Below, in pieces: positions 35,206 to 49,657 of a stretch of DNA of 64,000 nucleotides. Within the stretch, counting starts at the first letter, position 1, and each line of letters opens with the position of its first letter. The position numbers were made by a program, and so were the translations under genes. Source of the DNA: Sepioteuthis lessoniana (taxonomy: Eukaryota > Mollusca > Cephalopoda > Myopsida > Loliginidae); contig OY757904.1 in the NCBI GenBank assembly GCA_963585895.1, forward strand, positions 66,216,050 to 66,280,049. Direction: 5' to 3'. The notes beneath the pieces are model-generated. The model was not told where the DNA came from, did not search any database, and saw only the letters and a program-made list of their open reading frames with translations.

Positions 35206-35338
35206 CTTTGCGAAACAACGGCACAATAATGCAAACATAAATTTACAATGAACATCAATTCCGTAACTTCTGTTATTGACATAATGCGATCCTTTGACAG
35301 GTTGCCATGCTATCAGGATGAATCAACTATAAATAAAC

Positions 35339-35340
<2 letters not shown>

Positions 35341-35422
<82 letters not shown>

Positions 35423-35440
35423 AAGAGAGAGAAAGTGGGG
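35341..35440. repeat. (AC)n(AT)n(GA)n compound microsatellite
   Basis: AC run, AT run, then a GA-rich stretch. Confidence 0.95.
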
Positions 35441-35929
35441 GAAGTGAGGGTGAGAGAAATGTCGCTAATCTAAGGGTTTTTAACAACATATAAATCAAGG
35501 AAAGATGTTTCATTTAACCACTTTATTCATGATTCATATTCGATGGAGATACTGAAGATCATTATAACGTAAATTAATTCGATTACAAATGATTACTTGA
35601 AGCTATTTTTTAAAAATGATTCTTATTAGTTTCTTAATATGATAACTGTGTAGAAATGACCTAAGAAGCAACTGCAAAATATTAAATGAAATTATTCCGT
35701 AAACATCTAGGCATACAATAATGCGAGACAGGTTGGCATGGTTTGATATGCTTGTTTTTTGTAATATGTCAAGTTTATCAACATATTCAGAAACTTTCTA
35801 AAGTTTGGGAATGTTCTGAGAATTGGCCACAGGTCACAAGTCACAGTTCAAGAAGTTCTTTTTTCTACTCTTTCATCTTATTTGGAGAATGATTATTCAA
35901 AAAATACAGACTGAATACGTGTCTCTTCA

Positions 35930-36110
35930 ATGTGGTGTGCAAAGAAACTGTTGCAAAGTTCGCCGGAGACTGAGTGAAACTTCTATCATTTTACGGTTAC
36001 CATCTTACACAGAAGACTGTGCGTGTTCTCTGATGCGTTGAATCACGTTTTCATCTGTCTGCCGAGGTTCTACAATGCACCCACTGAAGGTCAACTGAAA
36101 TACCCAAACG
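35930..36110 (-). pseudogene. Possible mariner-type transposase fragment (weak)
   Basis: Minus-strand reading gives PRQTDENVIQRIREHAQSS followed by a stop and KMIEVSLSLRRTL. This recalls the linker 'TDENVERVR' between the two helix-turn-helix motifs of mariner transposases. Only about 50 codons, with stops, no DDE region and no termini. The rest of 35441-36889 shows nothing. Confidence 0.3.
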
Positions 36111-36889
36111 AGAATGCATGCATACGACTGTGAAGTACAGGTTAAATGGATGTATGCCATGTGTGTATTTACTTCCTCTGATGTTGATGATTGACTACAA
36201 TGAAAGGTATCTATTATTGATTAGGAACTACAAATTATATTAGAATATCTCGAAATTTAAGCACTGCAAACAAAAAGTAAGAGGTCAGTGCCGAAAAAAG
36301 TAATGATCCAGCACGCCTGGCAAAAATATTTAGTTTCACGTGGGAAGTTTTAGTGTCATGTTTCGGCCAGATCTTAAAACAATGGATGGAATAAGCACAT
36401 ATACTTAGACTAAGCTGGTGGAGAGAACATTTACCAAAATTACCCTGATGTGTGAAGCGGTGATGCGTAAAGAAAAGAATAGTGCTGCTGAATGGTATAC
36501 AAACTAATCAGAAATCTGGCCCAAATAAGTAAGAAAAAACATGGAAAAAACTACCTTATATTGACGAGTATTCGCCAGTAAAAAAACGCTCTAGGCGTGT
36601 TGAATTTGTCGGTTACTTCACAAATATTTAATAGAATAATTTACCAACGTACAAATAAATACATGATAAACCAAACCTTGGTACAGAGCTGTTGACATAT
36701 CTAGAGATTTTTAGAAACGGCCAATTATAATAATTCATGGAGCAGAAAACGTAAAACGCTTTAAAAGAATAAAGCTATTTACAGTCCAAATTTCAACTGA
36801 ATGATAATCATGTGGAGTGTGCATTCATGCTATTGTTTTTTCTAGGCATTTTAATTATCAAGTACGACGAAGCAAAACTCGAAATGAAA

Positions 36890-39502
36890 TAATAACTGAT
36901 TAAATGAGGAAGAGTAAAAAGATAACGACATAGGACCTAAAATACAGACAAAATAAGACTTTCCAGAATAACTTACAGACTTCTACCAAATAGTAAGGGG
37001 AGAATTATGGAAGACATACTAGCAACCGAATGCGAATGAGGCAAAAAGAATTTTGAGCACAATATGGGAACGGAAATATCATAATAAAAAAAGCTTAATT
37101 AATAAACTACATAGAAACAGAATTGCGAACAAGAAGAAGGCCGTAAGGTGAAAATACACAGTGACGCATTTAGGCAACACTTGAAAAATACCAAACTCTA
37201 AAACTCCAGGCCTAGAGGTGTCCTCGTGGTGTAATGGTTAAAGCGATTGACTGCGGATTCGTAGTACGCGAGTTCGTATTCCAGTCATGCTATTACGTTC
37301 GCTTTCGGGCAAATACCCTTGGGAAAGGTATGAACCCCCTTATCCTCCCAGATATGGGTTAAATAATACCACTACTGTTCTTCTAGGAGAATGTCTGTGG
37401 CATTAAATAACCTAAAAAGAGTTGATATGCCATTAAACAAAGAAACCAAACAAACCTGGCCTAGATGGCGCACACGGATTTAGGTTTAGAAATTAACCTT
37501 CATCCACAATAGACTGGCTTTCGATATGAATAAATGCATACAGAAGACTGAGATACCTAATCCAGAAAGACGCTCTCAAAGGAACCGTCTCAAACAAATA
37601 TATACCCATTATGTGCCGACCGATGATGTCAAAAATATTTACGCCAGAAATTGGGGAGATATACTACTCACTGATAAACTGTGGACTGTTCCACTAGGAA
37701 CAATATGGTAACCCCAAGGGGACCAGAAACACTGGCGATATACTATATGTACATCAACACATCCTCAACGCGAGTAAAATGAGATTAAAAAATCTACCAC
37801 TGGCCTGGATTGACTACAAAATGGCTTACGAATTGGTCCCCCAAAACTTGATATCACACTGTCTAAGAATCTATAAAATGCCCAAGGAATTCATACATTT
37901 TATCAAGACCATGGAAACCCAGAGAATGGAATTGACAGCAGAAAAAAAAAGCTTAGCTGTGGTAAAGATAAAAAGAAACTTATTTTAGGGAGACTCACTA
38001 TCAACATTACTGTTTGTAATAGGGAGGATGCCATTCAATCATATTTTCAGTTAATACACTGCCGGATACGCATTCAGTATATTGAAAGAAAAGATCAACC
38101 ACTTAATGAACATGGACGACATTAAACAGTTGGACAAAAACGAAAGAGAGTTGGAAATCCTGATAAAGACGGTAAGAATATGCAGTCAACATATAGGAAT
38201 GAAATTTGGCATAGAAAAATGTGCCATGCTCGTAAAGAAAAACAGGAAACAACCCATGACTAAGGGAATCGAACTAAAGAAATTTAAAAAGAGTTTATCA
38301 TCAGAACCAGATATCTACTCGGGATAGAACTATATTGCAGGAACCTTATCAAAGGCTTAAATACTTGGGCTGTCTCTCCCATAAGATATTCGGTACACTT
38401 TTTGTAGTTGACCGGAGAAGAACTTAAACAAATGAACCGGAGAACAAGAAAAAATAATAACCTTGCATAAGGTCTTGCATCCCAGAGATGACGTTGACAG
38501 ATAACATGGGTCAAGGAAAGGAGATGAAGAGGACTTGGCAGCATTGAAGACAGCGTTGAGACATCGACACAATGACTTGAAGACATCATAGAAAAGCGCA
38601 GAGGAGGACTTCTTACAGCGACTAGAAACAATACTGACGACACGAGGACCAGCTGTAAATAACAGAAAACAAAAATAGGAAGAAAACAACTCCATGGACG
38701 TTTCAAGTGACTAACAATTAACATCTCTCCTGACAAACGTGGTCGTGGCTAAGAAAGAAAAACCATGAGAGAGAAACCGAATCTCTCATAGTAGCAGTAA
38801 AAAAAAAAGTCAAAATGACCAACCATACTAAAAGAAAAATAGATAAGACGCAACAAAACATTAAATGAAGGTTGTCTGTTGATAGAGACAAAACGATCAA
38901 TCACATAATAAGAGGATGCAGAAAATTATCACTGAAAGATTATAAGACTATACATGACTGGGTGAGCAAGGGGATCTACCGGAAACTATTCTAGAAATTA
39001 GAATTTGACCATATGAACAAATGATATACGTAAAAATCAGAATCTGTCCTGGAGAATGCTATTTTGAGATACAAAGGGATCACCATATTTTGGCAAGACG
39101 GACAGACCTCATAATAGTCATCAACAAAAAAAGAGAAGATGCAGAATTGCTGTTCCGGCTAACCACAGAGTAAAGTAGAAAGAAATCGAAAAGTCGGATA
39201 AGTACCTGCACCTTGCTAAGAATTGAAACACTGTGGAACATGGAAGTGATGATTGTATCAATTGTGATTGGTGCTCTTGGTACAGTCACCAAAGAATTAA
39301 TAAAAGAACTGTAGGACTTGGAAACAGGAGGACAAGTGGAGATAATCCAAGCAATAGCATTGCTGAGATTGGCCAGAATACTGAGAAAAGTCCTGGAGAC
39401 TTGAGGGACTTGTTGACCATCAAACTCTAATCAAAGACTATCGAGTAACGCTGATGTGAAAAACGCTCAAGGTATAATAATAATAATTATGATAATAATA
39501 AT

Positions 39503-39510
<8 letters not shown>
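36890..39510 (+). mobile_element. R4/Dong-like LINE, copy 2
   Basis: Longest copy of the plus-strand train. It includes the N-terminal coding region, then RT with AWIDYKMAYELVPQNLI (37805-37855) and a degenerate NMDD where YMDD is expected (about 38110-38121). The thumb is readable as the open frame 38082-38327, and C-terminal blocks run to about 39470. Its TAA-type tail (39474-39505) runs straight into copy 3. SINE C interrupts it at 37212-37450. Many stops; dead. Confidence 0.85.
37212..37450 (+). repeat. SINE family C, copy 2, inside LINE copy 2
   Basis: Head GTGGTGTAATGGTTAAAGC, then GCGGATTCGTAGT and a B-box-like GAGTTCGTATTCC; body ending 'gttgatatgccattaaacaaagaaacc'. LINE words 'ggcctaga' stand on both sides (37210-37217 and 37457-37464 region), consistent with a short target duplication. 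Confidence 0.88.
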
Positions 39511-40860
<1,350 letters not shown>

Positions 40861-40904
40861 TACTATTTTCAGAACTGTTCTTTACCAATACTGAGTACCA
40901 TCAA

Positions 40905-42004
40905 TATGCATTCAAAAATGACTTACAAAAGTTTCAGAAAAATAGAATACAAAAAATCAGCATCTTCCCTAAATATAGATCTTGGGTAAAACCCAGTGAA
41001 GAATAGGAAAAGGAAGAGCACTTCCCAGCATTCAAAAGAGCGTGGATACATCTAGACATTGACTGGAAGACTACATAGAAAAGTGCAGAGGAGGTCTGCT
41101 TACAGCTACCAGAAACAATACTGACAACACGAAAATCAATAGAATAAAAAATAACTAAAAAAATGCGAAGAAAAAATATGGATATTTTAAGCAACACACC
41201 AGCGATATCTCTCACAAGATAAGTTTGACGTGACTAAGAAAGGGAAATCTTAAGAGTGAAACTGAATCTCTTCTAATAGCAGCTCAAATTACCGCCATAA
41301 GGATCAACTATAGCAATACAAGAAGAGAAAAGACAAAACAAAATAGCGAATAGAGGTTAGATGGTGATAGAGACAAAATAATCTATTACATAATAAGCGA
41401 ATGCAGAAAATTAAAACAGAAAAAGTTTACGACTACATACGACAGGATTGGCAAAGTGATCCACTGCGAATTGTACAAGAAATTTAAGTTTGACCATATG
41501 AACAAATGATATATGCACAACACAGAATCTATCCAAGAAAGCGAAACGGAAAAACTCCTAGGTCTTTTGAGATATAAACAGATCATCTAATCCAGGACAG
41601 ACTACCAGACCTAATAACAGTCAACAAAAAAATGAGAACTTGCCTAATTGTAGATTTTGCTGTTACGGCTGATCACTGAGTAAAATTGAAAGAAAGCGAA
41701 AAGAAGGATAGAAACCTGGACCTTTCTTGAGAAAAATATGGAACATGAAACTGATTATTGCCCAATTGTAATTGGTGCTCTTGGTACTGTCAGCAAAGGA
41801 TTGCTAGAAGGACTGGAGGACTAAAAAATAAGAGGACGAGTTGAGACCATCCATAATACAGCATTATTAAAATCGGCCAGAATACAAAGACGACTCCTGG
41901 AGACTTGAAGTGTCTTGCCCTCACTCGAACTCCAGTGAGAAACTATCGGCTTAAACTGGTGTGAAACACTCTCAATAAAGTAATAAATATACTACTACTA
42001 ATAA
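40905..42004 (+). mobile_element. R4/Dong-like LINE, copy 4
   Basis: 5'-truncated copy with the same C-terminal blocks: an eroded knuckle near 41350-41405, RLPDLITVNKK near 41600-41640, and a terminal 'gaaacactctcaataaagtaataa' tail. Frames are broken throughout. Confidence 0.8.
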
Positions 42005-42440
42005 ATATGTTCTGGAGAATGATACAAAGTTCCCTTTCGGCCAGAGGATCAGACTTAGACACAACAAAATAAAGAGAACCTGCCAAAAAGTGAACTTTGC
42101 CGTTCCTGCAGAACACAAAGTGATAATAAAAGAAAGCGAAAAAAAAAAAAAATTAAGTACTTCGAGCTTCCTAGATAACTAAAAGAAAACATGGAACATG
42201 AAGGTAATGATGCTACCAATTATAATTAGTGCACTAGGGACAATACCTAAAGGATAGGGGAAAGGACTAGAGGAATTGAGAATATGAGGACAAGTAGGGA
42301 CCATCCAGATTACAGCATTATCAAGATCGGCCAGAATACTGAGAAAGCTCCTGGATACGTGCAATCGATCAAACTCCTTGTTAACACCATTAGCTAACGT
42401 TTGTGTAGAAAACTCTCAAAGAAGTAAAAATAAAAATTCT
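42005..42440 (+). mobile_element. R4/Dong-like LINE, copy 5 (3' terminal piece)
   Basis: Begins at the 'ctggagaatgatac' position of the family consensus, immediately after the tail of copy 4, and runs to a weak A/T tail. Only the endonuclease tail region is present. Confidence 0.75.
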
Positions 42441-43195
42441 GTATGGAATGATCTCGACATTGCTTAGAATCGGAAACCTCAAAAGTGAAACTTAATGTCT
42501 TCTAATAGCAGCACAAAAGAATAGCATCGGGACCAATTATGTTCAAGCAAAATTGATTATACACAACAGAATAGCAAGTGTAAGTTAAATGGAGAAAGAG
42601 ATAAAACAATTAACTACATAAGAAGTGAATTCAGCAAACTAGCATAAAAGAGGTACAAGATTGAGCACGATTAGGGAACTTTATATTCTGGAAATTGTGC
42701 TGGAGATAAGAAATTTAACATACAGGCTAATTGTATATGCACGAATCAGAATCTATTCTTGAGAATAAGACGCAATTGGATTCTCTTAGCTTTTGAGATA
42801 TAAACAGATAATCTAATCCATGACAGAAGACCAGACCTCGTGTCTATTAACAAGGAGAAAGAATTTGCCAGCTTGAGAAATTTGCAGTTCCATCGGACAG
42901 CTGTGCAAAACTATAATTAAGCGTGAAGATAGACAAATACTTAGACCAAGCCAGAGAATTCAAAAACTGTTGAACATGATGAGACGGTTGGAAGTGTACG
43001 AATTGTAGTTGGTACATTTCCAACGGTCTCTACAAGTTTGAAAAAAAAATGAAAGGGTTGGAAATAAGGGAAACATTGAGGCAACCCAAAATCAAGTATT
43101 GTTGAAATAAGCTAGAATACACAGAATAATTCTGGAAAACTGAAGAAAGTTAATGTAATGATAGTTATAGACCAAAAGCGAATGCTCCTGTAAAA
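42441..43195 (+). mobile_element. R4/Dong-like LINE, copy 6
   Basis: Starts at the family block preceding the knuckle ('tctaatagcagcacaaaag' at about 42510), directly after the tail of copy 5. More diverged than copies 2-4. The knuckle is eroded. Confidence 0.7.
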
Positions 43196-43229
43196 AACAT
43201 ACAAACAGTAAAAATAATAACAGGATATC

Positions 43230-43560
43230 ATAAGAAGAATTCCGACCACATCACATTAAATTAAGAATACTTCGATTACATTTGAAGACTAGAGAAAATT
43301 CGCTATCGCTCAGACTTCAGAAGAAAGCCACTATGTAAAACTATGGAGGCAAAAAATAAAATAGTCGGATCGCATTGAATGGTTCATAATGGTTTTGAAA
43401 TGAAAGTGGAGGTACTGGATATCAAAGGGAAATTAAAGATCATACAGGCCACAAAATTGTTCAAATCAACTAGAATTCTCAGAAGAGTTTTAGAGGCATT
43501 AAGATACTTACTGTCACATATACTTTTATAAAAGATCATCAGTGTTTTTCAGAAATTTTG
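43230..43560 (+). mobile_element. R4/Dong-like LINE, copy 7 (very degenerate)
   Basis: Only the terminal blocks resemble the family ('agaattctcagaagagttttagag' against 'agaatactgagaagagtcctgga'). Assignment is tentative. Confidence 0.4.
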
Positions 43561-43794
43561 GACAAAGAAATTACCTTTTGAATTCGAGTGGTTCACATGG
43601 CTAGTTAGACAAATTAAGCAATCTAGATATAAATTACTATCTCTACTATACTAATCCCATATCCTGGCTTGGACAGAGAGGTACTACTTATGTGCTTTGT
43701 CTCAGGAATTAACGACTTGGCGGACTACAACCCAATCCTGGTTTTCCTTCTGCTTCAAAAATTAACAAAATACGTTTGAAAAGCCCATTAAACT

Positions 43795-43930
43795 AGATCT
43801 GGAGGATGATTAATTTGATCCATGCCTTATCCAGGTGTATTAGTGTTATTGAAAATGAAAAAAAAGCTTCTTTCATAATTGTAAATTGATTGGGAGAGTC
43901 CACTTCCTGTTAGAATAACTATTACACAAA
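43795..43930 (-). repeat. SINE family B or C, old fragment
   Basis: Shows 'gatccatgccttatccaggtgtattagtg' and a terminal 'ccacttcctgttagaataactattacac' like the heads of families B and C. Strongly decayed. Confidence 0.45.
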
Positions 43931-43983
43931 CACAAACGAACAAACATACATGTATATACTCATTTATTCAATAAAGTTTTATT

Positions 43984-43989
43984 ATATAT

Positions 43990-44022
<33 letters not shown>

Positions 44023-44026
44023 CACG

Positions 44027-44110
<84 letters not shown>

Positions 44111-44124
44111 CATGTGTGTGTGTG
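43984..44124. repeat. (TA)n(TG)n compound microsatellite
   Basis: One of the longest arrays in the window: about 65 bases of TA-rich sequence, then about 75 bases of TG. Confidence 0.95.
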
Positions 44125-44483
44125 TTGCGTATTTCTGTAGGATCTGTAGGAATATGTATATGTTACAATACTGATAATTAAAGTAAGTATTTTTTTATAT
44201 AGGAAAGTCATTTTATCCCTATATTAACAGAAAAAGCCAAACTGTATCCCAAATTAATTTGACTTTTGAAAAAATATCAAAAAAGAATAAGTCGATCCCA
44301 ATTTTACGAATGGTGTCATTGTAATCAAAGAATCAGTTAATTGGCAAAGTTGAATTCGTTGATTATATTTATGAAGCATATATTTTTCTTTACTAATTAT
44401 TTTTCGTAGTTTCTAATAGAAATTTTTGAAATTCTCTATGGGATATTCAGAAAACGATTCAAGATAATTACTCTGTTTTCATT

Positions 44484-44813
44484 ATGGTTTTTAATATCAA
44501 TCATATTTTCTCGCTATTTGCCTTGTCACCTAAAAAATGTAATTGGGAGGACTATTATAGAAGCAGGGAATCTAAGCGAAAAGAAACCATATTTTCCAGG
44601 GATTATTTTGTTAACATAATCACTAAAATGTTTCCTAATTATGATGATAAAAAAAACATTCATATTATTATATCTTGGTGTGATCCACTCACGTACGAAA
44701 TTCGGCTGCATAGATCTCAATCTAAGTTTGACGAAGAGATATCTGTCGTCATCGATAAAAAAAAAGAAGAATCAATACATAAAAAAGTCTGCAAACTTAT
44801 TATTTTTTATTAA
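44484..44813 (+). CDS. Unrecognised ORF or exon candidate, 109 codons
   Basis: The predicted protein has a mixed, non-repetitive composition from about residue 18: CNWEDYYRSRESKRKETIFS, then DYFVNIITKMFPNYDDKKNI, then EIRLHRSQSKFDEEISVVID, ending in a lysine-rich segment. It has no signal peptide and no motif that I recognise. The first 17 residues are hydrophobic AT-derived sequence and may be intronic. There is no neighbouring exon that I can link. It could be chance or a decayed transposon frame. Confidence 0.2.
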   Translation: MVFNINHIFSLFALSPKKCNWEDYYRSRESKRKETIFSRDYFVNIITKMFPNYDDKKNIHIIISWCDPLTYEIRLHRSQSKFDEEISVVIDKKKEESIHKKVCKLIIFY

Positions 44814-45179
44814 TTTGCATGGGATTTGGCACCACAGTTTTATTATAGGAATAATTACAATTATTTTTTCTGTCATTATATATATATATATATATGTATA
44901 TATATCATTGTGTTTAAACTGTTCTATTCCCCAGTCTTTCCACAATCACTGACCGTTTTATGGATTTATTATTGACTGAATGATTTTGACAGCATATCAA
45001 CCGACCTAGGGTTATTTTATGTCCCGATATTATAGAACAGCGTTCATTGTACATTTAGATTTTCATTCTTTGAAGACTTTTTTCTTAAGAAATTTTGCTA
45101 TATAATTAAGTAATGGTTTTTATATTAATCATTTTTCGTTAATTATATCTTATCATTCAATTTGGTAAGGCTCACTCGG

Positions 45180-45520
45180 GTCTCTTAGTCCTGGTGCATA
45201 GTCAGATGGCGCAGTCTTACGCCCGCGCGCAAATGATATGAGAAACACCATTGTCATAATAAACCTCCAAACAGAAAAAGGGGATGGAGTGTGGATGACG
45301 TCATGCCCAGAAGAGATGGTCCTGACAATTTGAGGATTTTGAAAAGACAGCAGTTGAGTTTTCTACCGTTGAGGCGTGTAGTTGAGTTTTCGGATCTCGA
45401 CCGGCAGAGATGAACTGAGATCTTAAACATCGCAAGATCCGCCGCGCATGGGGGTGGGGTCAGCATAGTATGGTTAGTATAGGCTTTTAAGATTGATGTG
45501 TGTGTATGTAGGAGAGAAGG
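45180..45520. promoter_or_regulatory. GC-richer island with a perfect CRE palindrome (weak)
   Basis: Contains TGACGTCA (45296-45303), the CREB/ATF full site; a CGCCCGCGCGC run at about 45221; and a CCGCCGCGCATGG block near 45440. It stands out against AT-rich flanks. It could be a promoter or first exon, or a GC-rich repeat such as part of an LTR. The rest of 44125-46221 holds only small (TA)n and (AAAT)n arrays. Confidence 0.25.
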
Positions 45521-45642
45521 CAAAATTCAAAATGAAAGAGAAAAGAATTCTTTAAAATATTTTTGCACTTCATGTTGACAAGGTAATTCGCAAATAGTTT
45601 TCAGATTCAATACAGTCTAATTCTGCAATTATCGAATTCATT

Positions 45643-45643
45643 G

Positions 45644-45674
<31 letters not shown>

Positions 45675-45675
45675 C
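45643..45675. repeat. (AAAT)n array
   Basis: Seven to eight AAAT-type units. Confidence 0.9.
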
Positions 45676-46221
45676 AATCCTCTCATTTCCCCATTGATAG
45701 CAGTGCAATGTCTGTCACTGGTTAAAGAATTTCTCAGAAATGCTTTCCTACCATAAATTCGGATGAACAAGTGTTGACTTTTGTTGTAGTGTAGCTATCA
45801 CCCCTTCAGTACTCTACCAGATGAACTGGCTCATCGCCATAAATAGCCTATGATTAAGGACTTCGATGGTGGATTACTAAGTTGATTAATATTCGGACCG
45901 ATCTTACTTCCTGATCTTACAGAGGCCGCCTGTAGATGTATCTTTATCATTGGTAATATTAATATCACCAAATAGTATGCAACAATTTTTTCCCATGGGT
46001 AGCATGTATTCATGAGTAAGATAAATAATCAGCTCATGTTTATATGTTTTAAAGTATTTCTATCTGACACTAAAAATTATATAATTTCAAGTAAGTATTT
46101 TTATTTAATCACAGTAATTTGTAGGCAGAAAGTAATATGGTTTCAATTAATTTATATGAGTTGACAAGTAAAGCTTCAAGTATCAATAATTATTACAAAT
46201 AATTTACTGTAATACACAAAT

Positions 46222-46480
46222 AAAGTAAAGGCAAAGTTAGCGACCTTAGTCGAGGGTGACCGGAAACTCTCTTTTCAATAGCTACAACACCGAGGTCTAT
46301 GAGAGGGCGCTACTCCATTCCCGGGATTGTTCCACTTTACCCTTACCTTATAATTCTGAGAGTAAAGCAAGGCGTTATTAAGTACCCGTTTGTAATTCTT
46401 TGGTATTAATCGACCCGATTGAACACCGGTCTCCCAGACACTTGGGTAACAAGCTAGTCGTCTGGCCAATGTACCAATTC
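46222..46480 (-). repeat. SINE family A, copy 4
   Basis: Minus-strand copy with the family body ('gcgaccttagtcgagggtgacc', 'gagggcgctactccattcc') and a decayed head. More diverged than copies 2, 3 and 5. Confidence 0.85.
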
Positions 46481-47166
46481 AATGATATATACTATGCTTT
46501 TTTATCGTTTAGGAATAATTTTCAAACATAATTATCTTACCAAGAGACTGCACAACAAAATGCGCAATCACTCCGAGTCTGAGAAATGACAATGAAATGG
46601 GACTCCACACAGCTAAAATCTCCCGAAAGTGAGCCTCATGATCGGATGCAGTTAAAGTGTCATTCTCAGAACACATCCCTTTTTTGTGGATGTTGCTACC
46701 TTAGAACTTAGAAGTAAGTAGGATGTATTCATAATTGGAGAGAGAGAGGACATAAGAAAACAAGCATTTAATACTACTAAATATTATTTTTTCACAACAC
46801 TCGAAATGAATGGTTTAGCCAGTACATATTCCACAAGATGAAATTCTGGAATACGTTCACCATGTTCTCAAAAAAATAATCAATCATTGGAAGACTTTCT
46901 AAAAAGTATTTACTTTGAAAAGTAATAATAAATTTCTCGTGTTAAAAAAAAATGTATATTGTGTGGTTATTTGTCTTTTTTGCTTGTTGTTTTTTTTTTG
47001 TATTTCATGTTACTTCCTAAGGAATTATTTGCAAAGTCAGATGACCATTTGCCTGCATTGGATAACTTTTTTGTCCGAATTAAAGGTTCCCAAGTGTAAA
47101 AGCCCACCCAAAGACGAATCCTCACAAAATCACATAAACAAAAATACACACACACGTAGATTCTAC

Positions 47167-47170
<4 letters not shown>

Positions 47171-47216
<46 letters not shown>

Positions 47217-47260
47217 TTGGACATATTCATATATATATAATCATATTCACATGTATACAC

Positions 47261-47325
<65 letters not shown>
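47171..47325. repeat. (AC)n(AT)n array followed by long (TA)n array
   Basis: AC/AT run to 47217, about 45 bases of AT-rich spacer, then about 30 TA units at 47262-47322. Confidence 0.93.
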
Positions 47326-47327
<2 letters not shown>

Positions 47328-47424
47328 CAGTGTTGGTTGTCAATGAATCACTTTCTAGGTTTGGGTTGAACCAAGTGCAATATAATATGCAGAGTGCTCA
47401 ATATCAAGGATAGAGCTATTATAT

Positions 47425-47545
<121 letters not shown>

Positions 47546-49429
47546 GAAGCTATTTTTAAAAAAATAGACAAAAACCGTAGTGTCATTGATTATATTATAC
47601 TTCTTGCTGACTTGCATTCTATTATGGGCAATAGGCTCCCCATATAATTGTATGTTTCTTTTCGGCATAATCACAATCATTAGCAAAGAATAATTTGCAA
47701 TTCAGAAAGTAGCTAAATTTGTTACAGTATAATTTCCGCTATTTAAACGGAATTTTGTGTATCAATGGCTTTCTTGAAACCGTGCAAACAATTATCATCC
47801 CCACCTGATATCTTATACCCGTTTTAGCAGAGATAACTCTGATTTTCGACCTTAGGATTGCATGGAACAAAGTATTATTTGGAATTGTGTTATTCAGAAG
47901 AAAAAAAACGCTTGAGACAAAAAAAAAAAAAAAGAAATATTAATTTATTTTAATAGAAAACAAAACAGAGAAAGTTTTTGAAGATAATCTTTTTTCCCAG
48001 GGTACACACACAAACACACACGCACATATATGTATATATATATATATGGTATGCCACTAACGGAAGCATTCATTCTAAAATAACTCAATCCCATGCGAAC
48101 CGATAATTTTCGACTGGCAAATATCAAATCTCATCCCAAACCACACGAGAATAGAGATTTATCGCGGACGCCACGAGAGTTCATCCAATTTATACACGCA
48201 GTCACAAAAGTTCATGTACAACGGAAGCACATCACAAGCATATTAATTCATGTGGGGCTAAAGAAAAAAATACAAAAGCATATATAATCAATTGATTTAT
48301 TCTGTCATGGTCATTGGGCACCCGTGCGTTGAACTGATATTTTACCTCCGGGCAATTGTGTGATTTTCTTTCTCCTTGGAGACGTACACTCCTGCCTCTC
48401 CAGCTGCAATGTGATAAGACTACCGCACCGAGGAAAAAAGGGGAAAGTGCTTACAATATTGCCAAATAATTTTATTTTGTTCTCTTTTTTTTTTGCATAT
48501 ATAATCGACCCCGACCATCTAAAAAGTAAATCACGCAGATTACATTCATATTCTCCAATATGTTGCATTTGTTTGAATATTTAGTTACTGTTTTTATTTG
48601 TTTGGGAAATATCTGAGACATTTATTTCAGAGTCAGACATCTGTTTCTCTTTGATTCTTCTGATATTCATTTTTTTAAGCAATTAACTTCCTTTTCTAAA
48701 TATAAATACACATAGTCTCTTCAAATATTTAGTCTGTTTTTCCGAATGTTTTCCAAGAATGATTTTTTTTACATTTTTCTCTACTTGAGTTGAATGATAT
48801 TGAATATTGTTACACATATTTCCCATAATGTCGACGATATTTGGTTTATTAAATATAGATGCATATGTAACAGTTATTCTGAGACGTATATAGTAATATT
48901 ATTTCATCCAGATTCTTAATTTCTTTTAGGGTGTTCGTTAAACAATTTTCCTGCCGATCTGATATTCTTTTCGAGAAACATCATCAACTAATTCCATGGG
49001 TTAATTTGCTATTCTTGTAATATCTATATGAATACAAACAGACTCCATATGTATCTATTAAAAGTAAACCAACAAAGATGACTACATGCCAGTGAGGCTT
49101 AAAATTCACTAACAGTTTTCAACTGAAGCGGGTAGGGCCTTTCCTCTCTTCTCCGCAAAATAGGCATGATTCTGGTATTACATTAAAATACATCCAATGG
49201 TGAAACTCCAGTCCAAGAAACACAGGGAGGGTGGAGTAACACTTCATTGCCCTTACTCCCATATTCATTTTCACCAGTAGTAGTAGTAGTACCAGACTGG
49301 GTATCTTCTATGGGCCTAATAGAGATATTGTTTAATTAGATATTTTTATATCGTATTTGAGAGAAATAATTGCTACAATATAATTGTGAGTGAATTGAAG
49401 CTGAAATCATTTATGACGAATTATTATTA
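47546..49429. other. AT-rich DNA, no gene seen
   Basis: Several short frames (for example 48093-48287 and 48360-48584) without motifs. A short AGT triplet run sits at 49275. No repeats recognised. Confidence 0.45.
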
Positions 49430-49657
49430 CTTTTTTTACTCTTTTGAGTTCTTCACATCATCGTTAGCAGATGGATTTTCACTGGAGTTTGAGTGACAGC
49501 AACTCATCTCATGTCTCCAGGACTATTCTCAGTATTCTGGTCAATCTTAACAATGCTGTCATTTGGGTGGTCTCCACAAGTCCTCCAGTCCCAGTACCAG
49601 TCCTGTCGGGATCGTCTCGAACGCACCAATTACAGTTGAATTCACTATTACTTTCAT

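Noticed and set aside
37215..37280. tRNA-like sequence that might be a tRNA gene
   Set aside because: It has A and B boxes, but the body is SINE C, it recurs elsewhere with the same body, and no full cloverleaf with acceptor stem is seen. The same applies to the heads at 8108, 14549, 23890, 35150, 49890 and 63161.
38284..38736. Open minus-strand frame of 150 codons, and a similar one at 38357-38695
   Set aside because: Antisense to the R4/Dong-like LINE coding strand. Its composition is the shadow of LINE codons and it matches no protein family.
46915..47346. Plus-strand frame of 143 codons
   Set aside because: More than half is microsatellite-encoded THTHTH and IYIYIY. The N-terminal part is a low-complexity hydrophobic stretch without a motif.
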